In this document: positions 7,853-16,733 of the stretch, piece by piece
How positions within the stretch are numbered: the stretch's first letter is position 1
Layout of the letters: the number at the start of each line of letters is the position of its first letter
Source: Rhizobium viscosum
GTDB taxonomy: Bacteria > Pseudomonadota > Alphaproteobacteria > Rhizobiales > Rhizobiaceae
DNA length: 64,000 nucleotides
Direction: 5' to 3'
Assembly (NCBI RefSeq): GCF_014873945.1
Contig: NZ_JADBEC010000002.1
Span: forward strand, 1,860,001 to 1,924,000
Translations under genes and position numbers: made by a program
Notes under the pieces: generated by a model
Seen by the model: the letters and a program-made list of their open reading frames with translations, nothing else
What the model was told of the DNA's origin: nothing
Database searches by the model: none

Positions 7853-8191
7853 ATGGCGAGCGCTCCAAACCTTGAGGAAGAGACGCTGTTCCTGGCCTGC
7901 ACGCGTCCGGCGATGATTGCCGGCGTGACCATGGAGGCGATGGGCATCAACATCATGCTGACGACGGTGCTCTATATCACCGCCGGATCGATTGCCTACG
8001 CACTGTTCGGCGTCGTCTTCCATCTCGTGTTCCGGGCGCTCGTCAAGCATGACCATAACATGTTCCGCATCCTGCTTGCCTGGATCGAGACCCGCGGCCG
8101 TTCACGCAACGCCTCCTATTGGGGCGGCGCGACACTCTCGCCGCTAAGGCTTGCCAGACGCTACGACGAGAGGGACCTAAGCCTTGCCTAG
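7853..8191 (+). CDS. virB3: VirB3 inner-membrane channel protein
   Basis: A 112-residue inner-membrane component of the type IV secretion system. The N-terminal FLACTRPAMIAGVTMEAMG motif is characteristic of VirB3, followed by paired hydrophobic segments (IMLTTVLYITAGSIAYALFG and the segment after it) and a cytoplasmic basic tail. The family works with the VirB4 ATPase. The stop lies inside the first codons of virB4, so the two are translationally coupled. Confidence 0.88.
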   Translation: MASAPNLEEETLFLACTRPAMIAGVTMEAMGINIMLTTVLYITAGSIAYALFGVVFHLVFRALVKHDHNMFRILLAWIETRGRSRNASYWGGATLSPLRLARRYDERDLSLA

Positions 8192-10550
8192 CATCGCCAC
8201 ACTTCGGTTCCGTGAGCTCGGGCCGGAGACCTTCATCCCCTATGTGCGTCACGTCGACGAGACGACCATCACGCTCGATTCCCGCGGGCTCATGACCGTG
8301 CTTGCGCTTGAAGGCGTTTCCTTTGAAACAGCCGATGTTCTCGACCTAAACGGCATGCATCGCGGCCTGAACACGCTCTACCGCAATATTGCCGACGAGC
8401 GGCTGGCGCTCTGGACGCATGTCATTCGCCGGCGTGACAATGACTACCCCGAAGGACACTTTGCCAATCGCTTTTCCGACGGCCTCAATAGCAAATACCG
8501 CGAGCGGATGGTGCGCGAAGACCTCTTCCGCAATGACCTCTATCTCACGCTTGTCTGGTACCCCAGCCGTGACCCCATTGAGAAGGCGGCCAGTCTTCTC
8601 TCCCGGCTGCGTAAAGCGCGCCGATGCGGCATTGAGCTGGACGAAACGGCACTCAAGCATCTGCGTGACAAGGTGGTTGACATCACCGCAGGGCTTCAGC
8701 GCTTCGCACCCCGGGTCTTGTCCCTCTACGACGAGGACGGAATCCTGTTCTCCGAGCCGAGCGAGTTTCTGCACCAGCTCGTCGGGGGGCGCCGGGAGCC
8801 CGTACCCCTGACGGAGGGGCGTATCTCGTCGGCGATCTATTCGGATCGGGTGATCTTCGGCCGGGAAACGATCGAGATTCGCCACGAGGCCGAAACCCGG
8901 TACGCCGGCATATTCGGCTTCAAGGAATATCCGGCAACGACACGTAGCGGCATGCTCGATGGCATCCTGACCGCGCCCTTCGAACTCATCCTGACGCAGT
9001 CCTTTGCCTTTGCGTCGAAGGCTGATGCACGCACGATCATGGGCCGCAAGCAGAACCAGATGGTCAGCGCCGGTGACAAGGCCGCCTCTCAGATCGAGGA
9101 GCTCGGCGAGGCGATGGATGATCTGGAATCCAATCGTTTCGTCATAGGCGAACATCATCTTGGCCTTACGGTCTTCGCGCCGTCCGTCAAGGAACTGACC
9201 GATCATATGGCGAAGGCACGCGCCGACCTCACCGGTGGCGGTGCGGTCGTCGCACGCGAGGATCTCGGGCTCGAAGCTACCTGGTGGGCGCAACTGCCAG
9301 GCAATCTCCGATATCGGGCGCGCTCGGGGGCGATCACCTCGCGCAACTTCGCAGCGCTTTCACCCTATCACTCCTACCCGACCGGCCAGAAGGACGGCAA
9401 TGAATGGGGACCGGCGGTCGCCATGCTGAAAACCGCTTCCGGCTCTCCGTTTTATTTCAATTTCCATCACAGCGATCTCGGCAATACCTTCGTCTGTGGC
9501 CCATCGGGCGCCGGCAAAACGGTATTGCTGAACTTCATGCTCTCACAGCTCGACAAGCATGATCCCCATATGGTGTTTTTTGACAAGGACAGGGGTGCCG
9601 ACCTGTTCGTTCGCGCTGCCGGAGGCACCTATCTTCCGCTCAGGAACGGTGTCGCGACTGGCTGCGCGCCGCTGAAAGCGCTCGACCTGACGGCCGAAAA
9701 CAAGGTCTTCCTCACGGGCTGGATCGGTAAGCTGGTCGGAGCGGCGACGCGGGAACTGACTGTCACTGAGCTGCACGACATTGCCTCGGCTGTCGACGGT
9801 CTGGCAGACCTTGCTGTCGAGCGCCGGTCGATCGGCGCCTTGCGCACCTTCCTCAACAATACCGACCCCGAAGGTATCGCCTCACGGCTCAGACGGTGGG
9901 AGCGGGGAGGGCCACTCGGCTGGGTCTTCGACAATGATGCGGACGACATCGGGATTGACGCCAAATTCATCGGCTACGACATGACCGATTTCCTCGATAA
10001 CGAGGAAATCCGCACGCCGTTGATGGCCTACTTGTTCTTCCGCATTGAGCAGCTGATCGATGGGCGGCGTATCATCATCGTCATCGACGAGTTCTGGAAG
10101 GCGCTGCAGGATGAGGGTTTCCGCGATCTCGCCCAGAACAAGCTGAAGACGATCCGCAAACAGAACGGCCTTATGCTGTTTGCGACCCAAAGTCCGCGCG
10201 ACGCGATCGTCTCTCCGATCGCCCACACGATCATCGAGCAGTGCCCGACACAGATCTTCCTGCCGAATCCACGCGGCGACCGCGCCGACTATGTTGACGG
10301 TTTCAAACTGACGGAACGCGAATTCGAACTGATCTCCCGGGAGCTATCCATCGAAAGCCGATGCTTTATCGTCAAGCAGGGCCACAACAGCGTCGTCGCC
10401 GAACTGAACCTCAACGGCTTCGACGACGAGCTCGCCATATTGTCCGGGCGGACGGCGAATGTGGAGCTCGCAGACGCCATCCGATCGGAACTGGGAGAGG
10501 CGCATGAGGACTGGCTCGCCGTGTTTCAGGAAAGAAGGAGGACATCATGA
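8184..10550 (+). CDS. virB4: VirB4 secretion ATPase
   Basis: Large cytoplasmic-face ATPase that energises pilus assembly and substrate transfer, 788 residues, the usual length. Walker A GPSGAGKT is at residues 439-446 and Walker B IIIVIDEF at about 631-638; the LMLFATQSPRDAI segment downstream matches conserved motifs of the VirB4/TrbE group. The start is a TTG at 8184 (protein begins with the PSIATLRFRELGPE segment) overlapping virB3; an ATG further in would remove conserved sequence. Its end overlaps the virB5 start. Confidence 0.93.
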   Translation: MPSIATLRFRELGPETFIPYVRHVDETTITLDSRGLMTVLALEGVSFETADVLDLNGMHRGLNTLYRNIADERLALWTHVIRRRDNDYPEGHFANRFSDGLNSKYRERMVREDLFRNDLYLTLVWYPSRDPIEKAASLLSRLRKARRCGIELDETALKHLRDKVVDITAGLQRFAPRVLSLYDEDGILFSEPSEFLHQLVGGRREPVPLTEGRISSAIYSDRVIFGRETIEIRHEAETRYAGIFGFKEYPATTRSGMLDGILTAPFELILTQSFAFASKADARTIMGRKQNQMVSAGDKAASQIEELGEAMDDLESNRFVIGEHHLGLTVFAPSVKELTDHMAKARADLTGGGAVVAREDLGLEATWWAQLPGNLRYRARSGAITSRNFAALSPYHSYPTGQKDGNEWGPAVAMLKTASGSPFYFNFHHSDLGNTFVCGPSGAGKTVLLNFMLSQLDKHDPHMVFFDKDRGADLFVRAAGGTYLPLRNGVATGCAPLKALDLTAENKVFLTGWIGKLVGAATRELTVTELHDIASAVDGLADLAVERRSIGALRTFLNNTDPEGIASRLRRWERGGPLGWVFDNDADDIGIDAKFIGYDMTDFLDNEEIRTPLMAYLFFRIEQLIDGRRIIIVIDEFWKALQDEGFRDLAQNKLKTIRKQNGLMLFATQSPRDAIVSPIAHTIIEQCPTQIFLPNPRGDRADYVDGFKLTEREFELISRELSIESRCFIVKQGHNSVVAELNLNGFDDELAILSGRTANVELADAIRSELGEAHEDWLAVFQERRRTS

Positions 10551-11242
10551 TCCGCATAGGCAGGATACGGCTCTTTCTGGCAACCTTTTTGATATCGGTC
10601 GGCTTGGCATCTGCTCAGGGCATCCCGGTTATCGATCAGACGGTGATTGCCAAGCAGATCGAGAGCATCACGCAGCTCAAGTCTCAACTCGACGCCTTGA
10701 ACCAGCAGCTCCAGCAGGCCCAGCAACTCTACGGCTCGCTGAACAAGATCACCAACATGGCCGATGTAGCCAGCCTGCTGAACGATCCTTCGATCCGCAA
10801 GGCGCTCCCACAGGACTTCAACGCCATCGAAGGACTGTTCAAGGGCACCGGCACCGGCGTGTTCGGCAGCTCCGCTTCAGAATTCCTTGAGGACAATTCG
10901 ACCTACCGCACTAATGCGAACGATTTCTACGCGCAGGAGCTTTCGCGCATCCAGAGCCAGAATGCCGGTCAGATGAGCCTCGGCCAGCAGATCTATGATG
11001 CCGCTACCAAGCGCATCGACGGCATCGATCAGCTTCGCCAGCAGATTTCAGGCGCCGCGGATGCCAAGGATATCGCCGATCTGCAGGCCCGCCTGCAGGC
11101 CGAAACCGCCTTCCTGCAGACCGACGTTCTGCGCATGCAGGGCCTGCAGATGGTGCAGCAAGCCCAAGGGCAGGTCGACGACCAGCGCAAGGCCGAGGAC
11201 TGGCGCAAGCGAATGGACACGATGGGAGCGGCGCTCAAATGA
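10547..11242 (+). CDS. virB5: VirB5 minor pilin/adhesin
   Basis: Periplasmic and pilus-tip component, 231 residues. A signal peptide with probable cleavage after ASA at residue 23 is followed by Gln-rich coiled-coil sequence (QIESITQLKSQLDALNQQLQ) and a second helical bundle ending ETAFLQTDVLRMQGLQMVQQ, the standard VirB5/TraC helical layout. Both ends overlap neighbouring genes by four bases. Confidence 0.88.
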   Translation: MIRIGRIRLFLATFLISVGLASAQGIPVIDQTVIAKQIESITQLKSQLDALNQQLQQAQQLYGSLNKITNMADVASLLNDPSIRKALPQDFNAIEGLFKGTGTGVFGSSASEFLEDNSTYRTNANDFYAQELSRIQSQNAGQMSLGQQIYDAATKRIDGIDQLRQQISGAADAKDIADLQARLQAETAFLQTDVLRMQGLQMVQQAQGQVDDQRKAEDWRKRMDTMGAALK

Positions 11243-11472
11243 GGTGGATCGTTTCTACTGCGGCGGTGTTTCTTCTGTCGGCTTGCTCCCCGGAGAAGGA
11301 AAATGTCTATACCGTCGATGAGTTGACCGCCGACGAGGTTCAGCTCGCCAAGATCATCGGCGAATGCCGCAACAATTCCGGCGAATTGCACAACACGCCC
11401 AACTGCGGCAATGCCGAGGCCCCCGACGGTAAGCCGCGTCTCGAGCGCATGCGCAAGTCGCTTGGAGGCTGA
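11239..11472 (+). CDS. eexN: EexN-like entry-exclusion lipoprotein
   Basis: A 77-residue lipoprotein with lipobox LLSAC (acylated Cys16). The mature part TVDELTADEVQLAKIIGECR followed by NNSGELHNTPNC and NA matches the EexN family, small lipoproteins that reduce uptake of a second copy of the same plasmid. It lies between virB5 and virB6, the common place for such genes in rhizobial and related systems. Entry exclusion is family knowledge; it is not shown by this sequence alone. Confidence 0.75.
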   Translation: MRWIVSTAAVFLLSACSPEKENVYTVDELTADEVQLAKIIGECRNNSGELHNTPNCGNAEAPDGKPRLERMRKSLGG

Positions 11473-11475
11473 GAA

Positions 11476-12408
11476 ATGTATCAGGTATTCAGCTTTGTGG
11501 ATGGTCAGTTCAAGACTTCGCTCGAAAACTTCATCTCCTCCGGGACCTCGAACATCGCCAGCTGGGTCACCGGACCACTGACCGCAGCGCTGACGCTCCA
11601 TGTCGTCCTCTATGGCTATCTCGTGCTGCGCGGCGCCGTCCAGGAACCGATCCTCGAATTCGCCTTCCGGGCGATGAAGCTAGCGATCATCGTCATGCTG
11701 GTGCGCAACGCCAGCGACTATCAGACCTATGTCACCAACATATTCTTCGACACGTTGCCGCGCGAAATATCGCAGGCGTTGAACTCCGGCGCCGTGCCCA
11801 GCGCCTCCACCTTCGACAGCCTGCTGGATAAGGGCCAGAAATGCGCTCACGAGATATGGTCTCGGGCCGCCTGGCCGGTTGATATCGTGACGGGCGTCGG
11901 CGGCATGTTGGTCATCGGCGCGAGCTTCCTTGTCGCGGCGATTGGCTACATCGTCTCGCTCTATGCGCGCTTAGCGCTCGCGATTGTGCTTGCTATCGGA
12001 CCGATCTTCATCGCGCTCGCCATGTTCCAGCCGACCCGCCGCTTCACCGAATCCTGGATCGGCCAGCTCGCGAACTTCGTCATCCTGCAGGTGTTGGTCG
12101 TTGCAATCGGCTCGCTGCTGATCACCTGCATCGACACGACATTCACCGCAATCGAAGGCTACAGCGATGTCCTGATGCGGCCGATCGCGCTCTGCGCAAT
12201 CTGCATCGCGGCTCTCTACGTCTTTTATCAATTGCCTGGCATCGCCTCGGCGCTCGCCGCAGGCGGCGCATCGCTGACCTACGGCTATGGCGCCGCGCGT
12301 GACGCCCACGAAAGCACGCTCGCCTGGGCTGCTTCCCACACGGCCAGGGCGATCGGCCGCGGAACGCGTGGCCTTGGACGTCGACTGACACCAAAGCGGA
12401 CCGAATGA
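11476..12408 (+). CDS. virB6: VirB6 polytopic inner-membrane protein
   Basis: A 310-residue integral membrane protein that forms part of the translocation channel. About five to six hydrophobic segments are visible, including LTLHVVLYGYLVLRG, GGMLVIGASFLVAAIGYIVS and LALAIVLAIGPIFIALAMF; the last of these contains the conserved VirB6 Pro and the following FQPTRRFTESWIGQL loop with its invariant Trp. A polar C-terminal tail ends at 12408. It begins three bases after eexN. Confidence 0.88.
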   Translation: MYQVFSFVDGQFKTSLENFISSGTSNIASWVTGPLTAALTLHVVLYGYLVLRGAVQEPILEFAFRAMKLAIIVMLVRNASDYQTYVTNIFFDTLPREISQALNSGAVPSASTFDSLLDKGQKCAHEIWSRAAWPVDIVTGVGGMLVIGASFLVAAIGYIVSLYARLALAIVLAIGPIFIALAMFQPTRRFTESWIGQLANFVILQVLVVAIGSLLITCIDTTFTAIEGYSDVLMRPIALCAICIAALYVFYQLPGIASALAAGGASLTYGYGAARDAHESTLAWAASHTARAIGRGTRGLGRRLTPKRTE

Positions 12409-12447
12409 CAGCCTCGCCATTCATGAAATTGAACAGGTTATTTTTAG

Positions 12448-12732
12448 ATGATTCGTATCCTTTTGTCGCTTTTGCTGACCGTAGGCCTCACCGGCTGCGG
12501 CTCGATCTCCCACTCGCTTCCCAAATGTGACGGCTATTCCCGACGGCCGCTGAACCGCTCCATGTGGCAATGGGAAAGCGACCGAAAGACGGAGCAGTCG
12601 AGCATCGAGAAAGTTCCCGGCGAGCCTACGAGCCATACCGCCTCTTATGCGGAGGAGCCGGCTTCGACTGCGCCCGTCGCCTTCGCACATTTCGATGTCG
12701 CAGGCTCCTACCGGCCGTGTGAGGGAAAATGA
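12448..12732 (+). CDS. virB7: VirB7-position lipoprotein
   Basis: A 94-residue lipoprotein with lipobox LTGC (Cys17), placed between virB6 and virB8 where VirB7 is expected. VirB7 anchors the outer-membrane core and pairs with VirB9. The mature part is longer than the classic ~40 residues and carries a second Cys in LPKCDGYSRRPLN, a feature found in VirB7-like proteins of this plasmid group. Assignment rests on position, lipobox and that motif. Confidence 0.7.
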   Translation: MIRILLSLLLTVGLTGCGSISHSLPKCDGYSRRPLNRSMWQWESDRKTEQSSIEKVPGEPTSHTASYAEEPASTAPVAFAHFDVAGSYRPCEGK

Positions 12733-12733
12733 C

Positions 12734-13405
12734 ATGGTGAGCACCGACAACCTGAAGAGCTACTTCGACAAGGCCCGCCGGTTCGATCAGGATCGGCTGA
12801 TCCAGGTCGAGCGCTCTGCTCGCATCGCCTGGTTCGTCGCCATTTGCGCCAGCATTATCGCCGTCGTCTCCGTTTTCGCCATCGCGGGTCTCACGCCTCT
12901 GAAAACCGTCGAACCTTTCGTCGTGCGCGTCGACAATTCGACTGGTATCGTCGATGTGGTTTCCGCGCTGACATCGACCGCCGGCACCTACGATGAAGCC
13001 GTGACGAAGTATTTCGCGGCAAAATATGTTCGGGCCCGGGAAGGGTATGTCTCGAGCGAGGCCGAGGACAATTTCCGGACGGTGGCGCTGTTGTCGACTC
13101 AGCCGGAGCAGACCCGCTTTGCCGCGGTCTATCGCGGCAGCAATCCGGACTCGCCTCAGAATATCTATGGCCGGGGCGCAACGGCACGGATCAACGTCGT
13201 TTCCATCTCGCTAATCAACGCCACCGTCGCATCCGTGCGCTACATGCGAACCGTCACGCGCGGTGACGACGTGCGCACCACGCATTGGGTCGCGACGCTG
13301 ACCTTCTCCTATGCCAACGCTCCGATGTCCTCGACAGATCGCCTGGTCAATCCCCTGGGCTTCGTGGTCAGCGAGTATCGCGCCGATCCGGAGGCCATCA
13401 ATTGA
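12734..13405 (+). CDS. virB8: VirB8 assembly factor
   Basis: Bitopic inner-membrane protein of 223 residues: a short cytoplasmic tail, one transmembrane helix at about residues 30-52 (WFVAICASIIAVVSVFAIAG) and a periplasmic NTF2-like domain with conserved VEPFVVRVDNSTG, FRTVALLS and GFVVSEYRADPE. It nucleates the inner-membrane complex. The ATG at 12734 gives the normal N-terminus; an upstream in-frame start would lie inside the lipoprotein gene. It ends in an overlap with virB9. Confidence 0.9.
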   Translation: MVSTDNLKSYFDKARRFDQDRLIQVERSARIAWFVAICASIIAVVSVFAIAGLTPLKTVEPFVVRVDNSTGIVDVVSALTSTAGTYDEAVTKYFAAKYVRAREGYVSSEAEDNFRTVALLSTQPEQTRFAAVYRGSNPDSPQNIYGRGATARINVVSISLINATVASVRYMRTVTRGDDVRTTHWVATLTFSYANAPMSSTDRLVNPLGFVVSEYRADPEAIN

Positions 13406-14259
13406 GACTGCATTTCCTCGTCTCCCTCATGCTGGCCACCGGATTTTCTTCCGTTGCGCCCGCGCTCGACACTCCGCGCAGCGCTTCACAGGACAGCCGC
13501 GTCCGCTTTGTCGACTACCAGCCCTACAACATCACCAAAATCGTCGGCACGCTCAGATCGTCGGTACAGATCGAATTTGCCGCCGACGAGGAAATCGCCC
13601 ACGTTGCGCTGGGCAACAGCGTGGCATGGGAGGTAGCGCCTGCCGGCAATATCCTGTTCCTGAAGCCCCGGGAAAACCAGCCGGTGACGAACGTGTCCGT
13701 CGTAACGACGCGGCGGGACGGTTCGACGCGCAGCTATCAGATGGAACTGACCGTCCGCGACGGCAGCGTCGAAGCCGGACAGAACACCTACTTTTATGTG
13801 AAATATCGCTACCCGGCGGATGAGGCAGCGCGCCGCAAGCAGGACGCCGTCGCTCGCGCCCAGGCGGCGCAGGCCGGGCAAGCCGATCGCGTCCTTGGGC
13901 TGCATGAGGCCTATGGGCCGCGCAACTGGCGCTATTCGGTGCAAGGATCCCAGGCGCTTGAGCCGCAGGCTGTCTACGACAACGGCAAGGTGACCACCTT
14001 CGCCTTCGTCGGCAACCAGGAAATGCCTGTTATCTACATGGAGAATTCCGACGGCACCGAAAGCCTGGTGCCGAAATCCGTCGACGGCAATCTTGTGCTG
14101 GTCCACGCAATCAGCCGCAAGTTCATCCTGCGCAGGGGCGATGACGTGCTCTGCGTCTTCAACGAGGCTTATGATCGTGTTGGCATCAACCCCGAGACCA
14201 ACACGACGTCACCGTCGGTCGAGCGCGTCGTCAAAACGCAGCCCGATACAGCGCAATAG
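13402..14259 (+). CDS. virB9: VirB9 outer-core protein
   Basis: Periplasmic protein of 285 residues that forms the outer-membrane core with VirB7 and VirB10. A signal peptide (LHFLVSLMLATGFSSVAPAL) precedes the N-terminal CagX/VirB9 domain (RVRFVDYQPYNITKIVGTLR) and the C-terminal beta-domain (YGPRNWRYSVQGSQALEPQA, VYDNGKVTTFAF). The start is TTG at 13402, overlapping the virB8 stop by four bases; the next ATG at 13429 would clip the signal peptide. Confidence 0.9.
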   Translation: MRLHFLVSLMLATGFSSVAPALDTPRSASQDSRVRFVDYQPYNITKIVGTLRSSVQIEFAADEEIAHVALGNSVAWEVAPAGNILFLKPRENQPVTNVSVVTTRRDGSTRSYQMELTVRDGSVEAGQNTYFYVKYRYPADEAARRKQDAVARAQAAQAGQADRVLGLHEAYGPRNWRYSVQGSQALEPQAVYDNGKVTTFAFVGNQEMPVIYMENSDGTESLVPKSVDGNLVLVHAISRKFILRRGDDVLCVFNEAYDRVGINPETNTTSPSVERVVKTQPDTAQ

Positions 14260-14267
14260 GAGATGTC

Positions 14268-15443
14268 ATGGCCGAGGAACAGATTACCCAGATCCCTGGT
14301 GAGCGTGCCGAAACATCGACCGGTCGCCGGCTCGACAACAATCCGATCCTCAAGCGCGGCGCCGTCGCCCTGGCGATCGTTGTCTTCGTCGCCTTCGCCC
14401 TGTGGTCGATGCGCGGGCAGAATAAATCGGCAGATGGCGCCCCGCCGGAACGGGTCGTCATTCGCCAGATCTCGGATTTCGAGCCTGCCAAGGAGCCGGT
14501 CCAGCCAGTGACCACGTCGATGGAGGTCCAGCTTCCAACGCCTGTTGTCACCGAGCGGGCGCCCACCGACAATGACAAACTGCTCGACGCCGCGCGCCGT
14601 GCTCCGGTCATGGCCTATGGCGGCGAAAATACACCGACGGCGAGACGTCAGCAGGATGACGCAAACACGGACGCTTCTTCGAATTACGTCCCGCTCGGCA
14701 ACAATTCGGGCAGCTTTAACGGGCAAGGCGAAAACGAGGACCAGCGCTTCAATCGGATGCTGACGCCGACACAACTGCAGGGGTCACGTGCTGGCACACT
14801 CGGCAATCGCGATTTCGTCGTCGCGATGGGCACCTCCATTCCCTGCGTTCTCGAGACGGCGCTTTCTTCCGACCAGCCGGGCTTTACCAGTTGCGTCATC
14901 AACCGCGACGTCCTGTCGGACAATGGCCGTGTCGTGCTGATGGAGAAGGGTACCCAGATCGTCGGTGAATATCGCGGCGGTCTCCGTCGTGGCCAGAAAC
15001 GTCTGTTCGTCCTCTGGAACCGGGCGAAGACGCCGAAAGGCGTCATCATCACCCTGGCGTCGCCGGCGACCGATGCCCTTGGCCGTGCGGGTGTCGATGG
15101 TAATATTGATGTTCACTGGTGGGAACGCTTTGGCAGCGCCATCCTGCTGTCGATCGTCGGTGATGCGAGCTCCTATGCCAGCAACCGGCTGCAAGATAGC
15201 GATGTCGAGGCGCAGAATACCACCAGCGCCGGCGAGCAGGCAGCGGCGATTGCCGTGGAACAATCGATCAACATCCCGCCGACGCTCGAGAAGCATCAAG
15301 GCGAGCTCGTTTCCATCTTCGTGGCGCGCGATCTCGATTTCTCCAGCGTTTACCGGCTTCGTGTAACGGAGCCCCGCAACCGCGTCTACGACCGGGCTGT
15401 CTTCGGCGACTTCAGTCCGGCTTCAAGACTAGTCACGAAGTAG
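14268..15443 (+). CDS. virB10: VirB10 envelope-spanning protein
   Basis: A 391-residue protein that spans both membranes and gates the secretion channel. One transmembrane helix at about residues 29-47 (LKRGAVALAIVVFVAFALW) is followed by a Pro-rich periplasmic region and the conserved TrbI-type beta-barrel beginning near GSRAGTLGNRDFVVAMGTSI, with CVLETALSSDQPGFTSCVI and the late IFVARDLDFSSVY segment. It starts eight bases after virB9. Confidence 0.92.
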   Translation: MAEEQITQIPGERAETSTGRRLDNNPILKRGAVALAIVVFVAFALWSMRGQNKSADGAPPERVVIRQISDFEPAKEPVQPVTTSMEVQLPTPVVTERAPTDNDKLLDAARRAPVMAYGGENTPTARRQQDDANTDASSNYVPLGNNSGSFNGQGENEDQRFNRMLTPTQLQGSRAGTLGNRDFVVAMGTSIPCVLETALSSDQPGFTSCVINRDVLSDNGRVVLMEKGTQIVGEYRGGLRRGQKRLFVLWNRAKTPKGVIITLASPATDALGRAGVDGNIDVHWWERFGSAILLSIVGDASSYASNRLQDSDVEAQNTTSAGEQAAAIAVEQSINIPPTLEKHQGELVSIFVARDLDFSSVYRLRVTEPRNRVYDRAVFGDFSPASRLVTK

Positions 15444-15451
15444 GTGCTCCG

Positions 15452-16495
15452 ATGGCTGAAGCCGCTGACTCCGGTGTGGTGCGCGAATTGCTGCTGCCAC
15501 TTTCACGGTTCCTTCGCGACAAGGCGCTCTATGAGGTTATCGTCAATCAGCCCGGGAAGGTCGTAACGGAGGGGACGAACGGGTGGCAGGCGCATGACAT
15601 TCCGGAGCTATCCTACGACAGGTTGATGCGCCTTGCTCGCGCGGTCGCAAGTTTCTCCAGCCAATCGATCGATGAAACCCGCCCGATTCTTTCAGCGACC
15701 TTGCCCGACGACGAACGCATCCAGATCGTGATTCCTCCCGCCACGACGAAAGGAACCGTCAGCCTGACTATCCGCAAGCCCTCCTCAGTTTCGCTGAGCC
15801 TTGACGATCTCGACTATGGCGGATTGTTCGCCGATGTCGTGCGGGCCGAAAAAGACGGAGGCCGATCGGGTGAGAAGCTGTTGGAATACTATCGGATCGG
15901 CGCCTACAAGCAGTTTCTTGAGGAAGCGGTGCTTGCCCGGAAAAACATCATCATCTCCGGCGCGACGGGATCGGGCAAGACGACACTATCCAAGGCCCTG
16001 ATCCGGTATATCCCCGAGAGCGAACGCATCATATCCATCGAGGACACGCCAGAGCTGGTGATCCCGCAGCCAAACCATGTCCGGCTTTTCTATTCGAAGG
16101 GTGGCCAGGGAATGGCCAGGATCGGCGTCAGGGACCTTCTCGAATCCTGCCTGCGTATGCGGCCTGACCGGATACTGCTACAGGAACTCCGCGACGGCAC
16201 GGCCTTCTACTATATCCGCAACGTGAACTCCGGGCACCCCGGATCGATCACGACGGTCCACGCCGATTCCGCCCGCTTTGCCTTCGAGCAACTGACGTTG
16301 CTGGTGAAGGAATCGGAAGGGGGCGGCGACCTCGATCGTCACGACATTCGTGAGATGCTGACGATTGCGATCGACATCATCGCGCAGTGCAAACGGATCG
16401 ACGGGCGGTTTCGGGTCACCGAAATCTATTACCGTGATGCAGTCACGGCGCGTGGGGCCGAACGAGACAACGGACCGCCGTCATGGAGACTCTGA
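15452..16495 (+). CDS. virB11: VirB11 traffic ATPase
   Basis: Hexameric ATPase of the PulE/VirB11 class, 347 residues, at the cytoplasmic face of the channel. Walker A GATGSGKTT lies near residue 170; an Asp box (SIEDTPELVI), the His box (NSGHPGSITTVHADSA) and the Arg-rich segment around LRMRPDRILLQELRDG are all present. It is the last gene of the virB operon; 238 bp separate it from the ParB-like gene. Confidence 0.93.
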   Translation: MAEAADSGVVRELLLPLSRFLRDKALYEVIVNQPGKVVTEGTNGWQAHDIPELSYDRLMRLARAVASFSSQSIDETRPILSATLPDDERIQIVIPPATTKGTVSLTIRKPSSVSLSLDDLDYGGLFADVVRAEKDGGRSGEKLLEYYRIGAYKQFLEEAVLARKNIIISGATGSGKTTLSKALIRYIPESERIISIEDTPELVIPQPNHVRLFYSKGGQGMARIGVRDLLESCLRMRPDRILLQELRDGTAFYYIRNVNSGHPGSITTVHADSARFAFEQLTLLVKESEGGGDLDRHDIREMLTIAIDIIAQCKRIDGRFRVTEIYYRDAVTARGAERDNGPPSWRL

Positions 16496-16733
16496 AATAG
16501 CTTAGCGACGCAATGAGCCAGGCGGCCGAGATCAGTGCGCCTATCGGCATCACGCGAAACCAGATGGCCGTCTGGCGGAGCAGACCGCTGCCCGCAGCCG
16601 GCGGCGAGGCGGATGCCGGCCGGAAACGGTGAGGGTGGCGGACCTGGTTGGAGCGAGAGGGGGGAAGGGGCGTTCGTGGCGGGTTGAGGTTGCCGGGGAG
16701 AGGCTCCGGCCGATCCGTCACGGAGAAAACGAC

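Noticed and set aside
8346..9293. 315-residue minus-strand frame inside virB4
   Set aside because: Antisense shadow of virB4; no start signal or motif.
16443..16721. Minus-strand frame with a hydrophobic segment after virB11
   Set aside because: It overlaps the virB11 end, has no ribosome site and no recognised family; the hydrophobic stretch alone is not enough.
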